From contig NZ_QVNQ01000005.1 of assembly GCF_003432485.1 (NCBI RefSeq), positions 372,001 through 436,000 on the forward strand: a stretch of DNA of 64,000 nucleotides, given 5' to 3'. Under the pieces are notes generated by a model. It made no database searches and had not been told where the DNA came from. It saw only the letters and a program-made list of their open reading frames with translations. Below are positions 58,826-64,000 of the stretch, one piece after another. The DNA is from Actinomadura spongiicola. GTDB lineage: Bacteria > Actinomycetota > Actinomycetes > Streptosporangiales > Streptosporangiaceae. Both the position numbers and the translations under genes were made by a program. Each line of letters begins with the position of its first letter. The stretch's first letter is position 1.

Positions 58826-61450
58826 TCAGCTTTCGCCATGAATATCGCGAAAGATTTGCTTTGCTCGCTCCACGTAATCGCTATCGCGACCAAGCGTCCG
58901 CTCCAGAATTGAAATTACGTCCTCGAATTCTTCTCTGGACTCGACTAGCTGGCCGTCCAGCCCGAGACACCTTGCTAGATTTATGCGGGTTAGTAGCGTA
59001 AGGCTATGTTCATCACCCAGCACATTCCTCTCTTTTGTAAGCAGTACGCGGCACATATCGCTTGCTTCCCGAAGCCTTTCCAACTCCGTCAGCACCCAGG
59101 TCATATTATGCTGAATATGCAAGGTTGTAAGATGCTCCTCGCCATGCACGCGGGTACTGACCTCCAGGAGGTTATACATCCGGGTATGGGCAGCAACAAA
59201 GTCTCCCTTCTTTCCTAGGATAATGGCAAGGTTGAGTAGAGTAGCCAGCGTGTCCGCGTGCCACTCTTCCAGAACCTCATCTTGAATTGCAAGGGCCATC
59301 CTGAACTGGTAGGCCGCATCATCGAACCTGCCCTCGCGATAAAAAGTCATCGCCTTGGCTATGTGTTGCTCGGCTGGAGCAAGCCTGAGAACTTTAGGGA
59401 TAATGTCTTGTCCAGCACGCGAGTCGGCAGCCCGTCGCCTTATGGCATAGCGGAACATAAAGTCGCTAATCTCGGCGGTTTGACCAAAGCGTTCTCTTAT
59501 CCATTCGACAGTGGGAATGATACCTTCAGATTCTGCCATACACATCACGGCGTAGCGTACCGCGAACTCGTTGAAACCATAATCAGTCGGCGTGAGATTG
59601 CCGCGTATCCAATCGAGCGTTTGCCAATCTGGCCCAACCTCGTAAATGAAGCCCAGATCTCTGAACTGGCCAGCCTTCAGTAGTCGTAGCAATTTGGCGT
59701 AGTTTGCGACGTCCTTTCGGATTAGGCCGAGTGTCGTGTTCTTCTCTGCCTCTGCTATCCGCTCGCGCGTGGACACAACAAAGTAGACGAAGGTATTTAG
59801 GAGGAGAATGACATCTCGCGCAGTTGCTACCAGATCAGAGCGGCGAGGAGATATGACTTTCTCTTGATCTGCGAGTAGCTCTCTCACGGCAACCTCCAAC
59901 TTCCTTGTTCTATCCAGCCAAATCGGATAAATGCTGGCGATCACGTGCTCAGCTTTGTCATGCAGGATGTCCCGCAGGACAAGTTGAACCAGCGGATGGA
60001 TTTGAACAAACGTGCGGCGTGGGTTTACTGGTTGCACGATGGAGAAAGCCTCTAGCGTATGAATCATTTGCACGTATCTAACGCCAGACGCAGAGTTAGA
60101 ATGCTCCAGATATTCTCGAACCAATTGCATATCGACATAGGGTGGCGTGAGCAAGCTTATGCAAGCCAGAGCCTCAAGAGCGAGCGGATCATGCTCCCCG
60201 ATGAGTCGTACAACATTTTGTATGAGTGTTGGGAGACTTTCTCCTTCTTCTGTAGGCACGTGTTCCAAAAGTATCCGACTCTCGTGCTCAAGTTCATCGC
60301 AGAATTCGTGAACCGGCACATCGTACTCAGCGAGTAGCGTACAAGCGGAGCTAATCAGCAAAGGATGAGTATGGAGCCGTGATGCCAAATGAACTGCCTC
60401 ATCTTCAGATAGGCGAGGCAACCGATTCTGGATGGCTTCTACGGCTTCAAGCTCGGTCATGTGGCCCACATCAATAAAAGCATAGCTCGGTGGGGCCTGT
60501 CCTTTGCGACGGGCAGTTACCACCACAGTCGGCTTGATACGGGCCAGATCAGTGGGAAGCATGCGGCGGATTTCATCCGCACTTTGTAGGTTGTCGAGGA
60601 TGACAAATGTTGGAGCATTCTCGCTACTGAAGAGAAGCGATAGACGGCCTTTGGGATCGTTGCCAACTTCGAGCTGGTTCACAATGCCACATGAGCTAAG
60701 GGCTATTTGAAGGTCGGGGAGATGGATCTCAGCATCCATGATCCTGATGATGGGAGCAAAGGTGCCGTCGGCGTTCACGGTGAGTGTTTTGGCGAGCCAG
60801 GTTTTTCCCATGCCTGGAGGGCCGACAAGGACTATGAGTTTGTGGCCAGCAGTGACCAACTCATTGAAGCGGGCATGAAGCTTTTGGCGGGGGATGTATT
60901 CGGGCCAGGGGTTTTTGTTCTTGGGTTCAGGTGCTGGCTCAGATTCTTGCTCGCCAATTGATGATTCTGATATCTGCCGAGCATCCCGCTCCATTTCCAG
61001 GAGTCTATCGGCGAGCATTTGACGGAATGGCCGCGTGACCTTTGTTTTGAAGACATTATCCTTGCTCCCCACAAACCCTCTAGCCGTGACCTCGACGTAG
61101 AGAGCGTCGCGAAAATCTTTGTATGTGTGCTGGACACCATTAGCCGGTGGGGGAAGTTCATCTTTGGGACGCAGCCCGCATAGCGTTTCGCTAATATGCC
61201 GCCATGGCACATCGCAGTCAGAATGAATTCTATCAAATGAACAATGCTGCAATGCTACCTGAATTACGGCAATCAGTGCTAATGTCTTCTTGTTCTGGTT
61301 CCAAAGTTCAGGCTCGACAGTCCTGCAAATCCTCGCAAGTCCGGGAAACTTATCCTCGTCCCCGCGATTGGGATTCATGAATACCTTCGCGAGGAGTCGA
61401 TCCGTTGCTCGCGTAATCTCCTTTCCGAGCGGCGTTACCTTGCGCGTCAT
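58826..61450 (-). CDS. STAND NTPase: NB-ARC-like with C-terminal TPR repeats
   Basis: 874-aa signal-transduction ATPase. Residues 1-170 form an unassigned N-terminal domain that could be the effector. The nucleotide-binding module has P-loop VLVGPPGMGKT (about 208-217), Walker B TFVILDNLQ, VVVTARR (sensor) and winged-helix region with PLALEALACISLL. The C-terminal 200 residues contain TPRs (AKAMTFYREGRFDDAAYQFRM, TLATLLNLAIILGKKGDF). Such proteins oligomerise after TPRs sense a ligand; bacterial examples include anti-phage Avs-type sensors. Lower GC than flanks suggests transfer. Confidence 0.8.
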   Translation of the reverse strand: MTRKVTPLGKEITRATDRLLAKVFMNPNRGDEDKFPGLARICRTVEPELWNQNKKTLALIAVIQVALQHCSFDRIHSDCDVPWRHISETLCGLRPKDELPPPANGVQHTYKDFRDALYVEVTARGFVGSKDNVFKTKVTRPFRQMLADRLLEMERDARQISESSIGEQESEPAPEPKNKNPWPEYIPRQKLHARFNELVTAGHKLIVLVGPPGMGKTWLAKTLTVNADGTFAPIIRIMDAEIHLPDLQIALSSCGIVNQLEVGNDPKGRLSLLFSSENAPTFVILDNLQSADEIRRMLPTDLARIKPTVVVTARRKGQAPPSYAFIDVGHMTELEAVEAIQNRLPRLSEDEAVHLASRLHTHPLLISSACTLLAEYDVPVHEFCDELEHESRILLEHVPTEEGESLPTLIQNVVRLIGEHDPLALEALACISLLTPPYVDMQLVREYLEHSNSASGVRYVQMIHTLEAFSIVQPVNPRRTFVQIHPLVQLVLRDILHDKAEHVIASIYPIWLDRTRKLEVAVRELLADQEKVISPRRSDLVATARDVILLLNTFVYFVVSTRERIAEAEKNTTLGLIRKDVANYAKLLRLLKAGQFRDLGFIYEVGPDWQTLDWIRGNLTPTDYGFNEFAVRYAVMCMAESEGIIPTVEWIRERFGQTAEISDFMFRYAIRRRAADSRAGQDIIPKVLRLAPAEQHIAKAMTFYREGRFDDAAYQFRMALAIQDEVLEEWHADTLATLLNLAIILGKKGDFVAAHTRMYNLLEVSTRVHGEEHLTTLHIQHNMTWVLTELERLREASDMCRVLLTKERNVLGDEHSLTLLTRINLARCLGLDGQLVESREEFEDVISILERTLGRDSDYVERAKQIFRDIHGES

Positions 61451-61516
61451 GTGGCCGCCCCAAGCACTCTCAGGGGATACAACTGAACTAAGTATGCCCT
61501 ATGGAGGGCCGTGTAG

Positions 61517-62008
61517 CTAGTAGCCCCGTTGCCGTTGGAGATCCAGATCGTGGGCCTTGAGGTCCTTTGCCTGTTCAGTGGGGAGCTCTCGCTCCAGACT
61601 AGAAATAGTTATCCCCGCCGCTTCACTTGCCTCGGCGTTCTCCTCGCTCTTTTCACCATATCGAATGTGGAGGAGCACGTCTCTCGCCAGTGGATAATTT
61701 CGCTTGGCAATCGACCTAGCACAAAAGGCCGCTACTTCTTGTGCGTCATCCGTACCCCGTTCCTTCAAACTGAGCAATAAGCGATCTGCTCTCTCAGGGT
61801 CGGTGTCGCTTAAGACGCCGAGGTCGTTAAGCAGTAGTGAATCTAAATTACTACTGCCCTCCTCATAGGTAGAAGCGTTTAACGCCTCAGCCAGTTCCAC
61901 GACTTCCGCATCACTCAGCTTGGCCAGATTGAAGACGCCGGTTCTTTCGGAACCTTCTTTCCTTTCTGGTTCTGGCGCTGAGCGTGGTACTTCGTGCGTC
62001 ATATACAC
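61517..62008 (-). CDS. Acidic hypothetical protein beside the STAND gene
   Basis: 163-aa acidic helical protein, start 62008 or Met3 at 62002. KLSDAEVVELAEALNASTYEEG and the EDSL-type helices give no known match. It lies 66 bases upstream on the same strand as the STAND gene, so is probably in the same unit and may be a partner or inhibitor. Confidence 0.6.
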   Translation of the reverse strand: MYMTHEVPRSAPEPERKEGSERTGVFNLAKLSDAEVVELAEALNASTYEEGSSNLDSLLLNDLGVLSDTDPERADRLLLSLKERGTDDAQEVAAFCARSIAKRNYPLARDVLLHIRYGEKSEENAEASEAAGITISSLERELPTEQAKDLKAHDLDLQRQRGY

Positions 62009-62050
62009 GCTTAATTGAAATGCACTTTGATCACTTTGTCAATGGCCGCT

Positions 62051-62100
62051 GGCCGTCGAACGGGGGTCACGGCCACTCAGTGGCCGTCAGATCGGCCGTC
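62051..62100. repeat. GGCCGTC repeats with a palindrome, divergent gap
   Basis: Direct GGCCGTC copies at 62051-62057, 62082-62088 and 62094-62100, and ACGGCCAC-TCA-GTGGCCGT (62069-62087) as an inverted pair. They fill the gap between the divergent STAND-side and small-membrane-protein units. Spacing of 31 and 12 bases argues for protein-binding boxes rather than slippage repeats. Confidence 0.5.
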
Positions 62101-62216
62101 TGATGCGATGCACGGCCATGGGGCCCTATGGCGCAATCGACCCACGAGCCCACCCAGCTCTGGCGGCGCCGCCCCTTCCTCCCCTGACGAGGGGAACCAC
62201 GCGAAGGGGACACCCC

Positions 62217-62447
62217 ATGCTCACCCTCATCATCTTCGGCAGCTTCGGCACCGGCACCTTGGCCGGCGTCATCGTTGCCTCGTTTGTCCGCACCTCCACG
62301 GGCGTCCTCCTAGAGCAGCTTCGCACGCGTCGCTCCCGTGACTGGCAGCGCAAGGCCATGGAGATCCAGCGCAAGCAGACCGAGCTGGAGCACCAGGTCA
62401 CCACCTGCCCGCACCACCACTGCCCGCTCAAGAACAAGAGCGACTGA
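62217..62447 (+). CDS. Small single-TM protein
   Basis: 76-aa protein from ATG 62217 (GAAGGGGA upstream). The TM segment LIIFGSFGTGTLAGVIVASFV leads to a basic helix and CPHHHC-type tail that may bind metal. Part of a run of small membrane proteins of unknown role. Confidence 0.6.
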   Translation: MLTLIIFGSFGTGTLAGVIVASFVRTSTGVLLEQLRTRRSRDWQRKAMEIQRKQTELEHQVTTCPHHHCPLKNKSD

Positions 62448-62537
62448 CGCTCGTCTGGGCCTGGCCGCCCCGTGGTGGCCAGGCCCACCTCTTCTCCCTC
62501 GCGAAGCCCTCTCCACCCTTGAAGGGAGGCACCCCTC

Positions 62538-62783
62538 ATGCCACGTTCCAGCACCTGGGATCTACTCCTCAAGATCCTCGGCGTAATCGCCGTCCTCGGC
62601 CTCGCAGGTATCGTCCTGAAGCTCCTTCAGGGCGCCCTTCAATCCCTGCTCCCAGCGTCGGCCATGACCATGCTCACCGACGGCTGGAATCAGGTGTACA
62701 CGGCTATCAGTCCCGCACTGCCTTCCATCGGTGCCCTCCTCGTCTTGGCCCTCATCGTCTGGGTCATCCTCGGCCGCCGGTAG
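62538..62783 (+). CDS. Small two-TM protein
   Basis: 81-aa protein from ATG 62538 (GAAGGGAGG upstream) with hydrophobic helices LLLKILGVIAVLGLAGIVL and SIGALLVLALIVWVILG. Linked to the flanking small membrane-protein genes. Function unknown. Confidence 0.6.
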   Translation: MPRSSTWDLLLKILGVIAVLGLAGIVLKLLQGALQSLLPASAMTMLTDGWNQVYTAISPALPSIGALLVLALIVWVILGRR

Positions 62784-62889
62784 CCAAGCCGAACACCCTC
62801 CATGTTCGGTCTTTCTTCCTGTCTCTCTTCACCATGCCCACGCAGGGCGCTTGCGCCCTGCCCGTCTCCACCAACAAAGGAGGTGCATC

Positions 62890-63108
62890 ACGTTCCCGAG
62901 CCCACTAAACGATCTGTGGTACCAAGCCCAACTCGGTTGCCTCTATGTCATCGGCACCCTGGCCCTGGTCGCCCTCTGCCTGTGGCTCCTCGCCAAGCTG
63001 TTTCTACTGGCCTGGCCCTTCCTGGTCGTGGGCCTCGTGGCCTTCATCGGCTTCAAGGCCGCGTGGTGGTACTTCCGCCAGCACCGGAGGCGCACGGCTG
63101 GTGAATGA
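62890..63108 (+). CDS. Small membrane protein with a non-standard start
   Basis: The hydrophobic reading frame (LNDLWYQAQLGCLYVIGTLAL, then LFLLAWPFLVVGLVAFIGF) is clearly coding and ends at 63108. AAAGGAGG at 62876-62883 is a perfect ribosome site, but no ATG/GTG/TTG in frame follows; ACG at 62890 (six bases on) is the best-placed codon, with ATC at 62887 as an alternative. A sequencing error at the start is also possible. About 72 aa, two TM segments. Confidence 0.5.
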   Translation, partial: TFPSPLNDLWYQAQLGCLYVIGTLALVALCLWLLAKLFLLAWPFLVVGLVAFIGFKAAWWYFRQHRRRTAGE

Positions 63109-63223
63109 GCGGAGAACCAGTGTGCGGCCAGCCTGGTCGCACACTGTCGCCCGCCAGATCTCCCGGTTCCTCTTCGCTTTTCCCTTCATCTCATGTCGTC
63201 CCCGCTCGCTGGAAGGAGGCCCC

Positions 63224-63439
63224 ATGCCCCGAAACCGCTACACCCGGCTCATCCACCAAGCGGAAAGTACCCAGCTCGCCCAGCAGGAACGGGAATTGGT
63301 TCGTATCGCGCGAACCCTGCGCCGCCGAGAAGACCCGGTGCCTGTGACCGCCCCGGATCACGAGGACAAGGCACACCGTCGCAGCCGCCTGGCCCGGAAG
63401 CAGCGCGACCGGCCGGACGCCTCCAAGCGGACGACCTGA
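63224..63439 (+). CDS. Small basic protein
   Basis: 71-aa protein from ATG 63224, four bases after GGAAGGAGG. The N-terminus (YTRLIHQAESTQLAQQERELV) is helical and the C-terminus Arg/Lys-rich, so it may bind nucleic acid or the membrane surface. Lies between the membrane and VWA-like genes. Function unknown. Confidence 0.5.
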   Translation: MPRNRYTRLIHQAESTQLAQQERELVRIARTLRRREDPVPVTAPDHEDKAHRRSRLARKQRDRPDASKRTT

Positions 63440-63552
63440 GCCAGCCGTAGCCGAGGCACTCGGCCACGGCTCCGCCGTCAGAATCACCCGAGGCCGAACG
63501 CCCGCCTCCATCTATCCAACTCACCCCTCACCAAGACAGGAGGTATGAACCT

Positions 63553-64000
63553 GTGTCCAAGAACGAACACCCCGGAATCCGCCAGGTCGCTCGCGCAGCG
63601 CCAGCCTCGCGCCGGTTCTCCCGCCCGCAGATGCTCGTGACGGCCACCGTGACGACCGTCGCCCTGACCGCCTGCGGTATCAGCTCGTCGCCTCATGGCG
63701 AACTGGCCGAATACAAGCGTCTTCACGCCGCCTGTGAGGCGGTCCGGCCGCCGGCTGTTCTGGTGGCCATGGACGCCACGGGTTCGAGTAACACGGCGGC
63801 GATCACGGGTGAGCGGTTGACCGCAGTGAGGCAGCTCATCACCCGCACCGCGGTGTGTGGCGGACGGGTGAAGGTGGTGGCCTTCTCCTCCTCCAACGTC
63901 GCCACGGTGACGCTGCTGGACAAGGTGCTGCGCCCGTATGGGGCGACGGTCAACGCCCGGCTCAAGCGCCTGCCCGCCTTGGTGGATCAGGCCGCAGTCA
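63553..64000 (+). CDS. Lipoprotein with VWA-like motif (partial)
   Basis: Starts at GTG 63553 (AGGAGG nine bases upstream) and runs off the window; 149 residues are visible. A signal-like stretch ends in the lipobox LTAC. After a short linker, VLVAMDATGSSN resembles the first MIDAS (D-x-T-x-S) motif of a von Willebrand A domain, followed by the expected helix and VKVVAFSSSNVA strand. It should be anchored outside the membrane and bind a partner. The downstream half is missing. Confidence 0.6.
   Translation, partial: MSKNEHPGIRQVARAAPASRRFSRPQMLVTATVTTVALTACGISSSPHGELAEYKRLHAACEAVRPPAVLVAMDATGSSNTAAITGERLTAVRQLITRTAVCGGRVKVVAFSSSNVATVTLLDKVLRPYGATVNARLKRLPALVDQAAV

Noticed and set aside
62885..63104. 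GTG at 62885 as the start of the small gene after AAAGGAGG
   Set aside because: The GTG overlaps the ribosome site itself and opens a Pro/Arg-rich frame, whereas the hydrophobic membrane frame lies in another phase.
1..64000. CRISPR arrays, rRNA genes, complete insertion sequences
   Set aside because: No regularly spaced repeats, no rRNA-like sequence and no intact transposase were seen by eye.

Overview
The window is high-GC actinomycete DNA. GTG starts, leaderless-looking promoters, TetR/LysR/GntR regulators, an STAS/anti-sigma style of regulation, an S-adenosyl methyltransferase of the DUF574 type and an AICE-like mobile module together suggest a filamentous actinomycete such as Streptosporangiales/Thermomonosporaceae or Streptomyces. 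This is inference from gene content; no rRNA or species marker is present.

Left part, about 1-27.9 kb, looks like chromosome. It starts with a three-gene meta-cleavage tail (hydratase, acylating acetaldehyde dehydrogenase, 4-hydroxy-2-oxovalerate aldolase) turning 2-hydroxypentadienoate-type intermediates into pyruvate and acyl-CoA. Then come an STAS protein and a TetR regulator (divergent, with a palindromic operator), a DUF574 methyltransferase, a tandem universal stress protein, a PBP4-type D-Ala-D-Ala carboxypeptidase, a TIGR01777 epimerase, a complete sugar ABC importer (binding lipoprotein, permease, double ATPase), a membrane NACHT NTPase, a PAP2/PmtA-like pair, two tandem paralogous chitin-binding-like membrane proteins, a DHA2 MFS pump, a beta-propeller lipoprotein, and a LysR regulator divergent from a full-length DNA polymerase III alpha subunit.

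At 27967-28008 lies a 42-base 3' fragment of tRNA-Val(CAC), cut exactly at the start of the anticodon loop. I read this as an attachment site, with integrated DNA to its right. The region 28-50.5 kb is an integrative element of actinomycete type: cyclase-fold protein, PP2C phosphatase, GntR regulator with palindromic operators, ParB-like protein, many small proteins separated by GC-rich hairpins, its own DnaN sliding clamp, a DUF2637/Spd-like membrane protein, small membrane proteins, a frameshifted lytic transglycosylase, an FtsK/Tra translocase, an NlpC/P60 hydrolase, a DnaB-N/DUF3987 replication protein, a 60-base perfect palindrome, excisionase and tyrosine integrase. The clamp and helicase-like protein suggest autonomous replication, the FtsK translocase suggests double-stranded DNA transfer, and the two wall hydrolases suggest local wall opening.

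Right part, 50.5-64 kb, is cargo or continuation of the element. It holds an HTH protein, an RHH-like protein, a Gabija-like pair (OLD-family ATPase/TOPRIM nuclease plus short UvrD-like helicase) in lower-GC DNA, a Nudix hydrolase, an XRE/TPR regulator opposite a histidine-kinase-like ATP-binding protein, a two-TM protein under an operator-like promoter, a STAND NTPase with TPRs, and a run of small membrane proteins ending in a lipoprotein with a VWA-like motif that runs off the end. No intact tRNA-Val was found by eye, so the right boundary probably lies beyond the window. The most interesting items are the element-encoded clamp and DnaB-N/DUF3987 replication set with its perfect palindrome, the Gabija-like/STAND defence segment, and several sharply defined operators.
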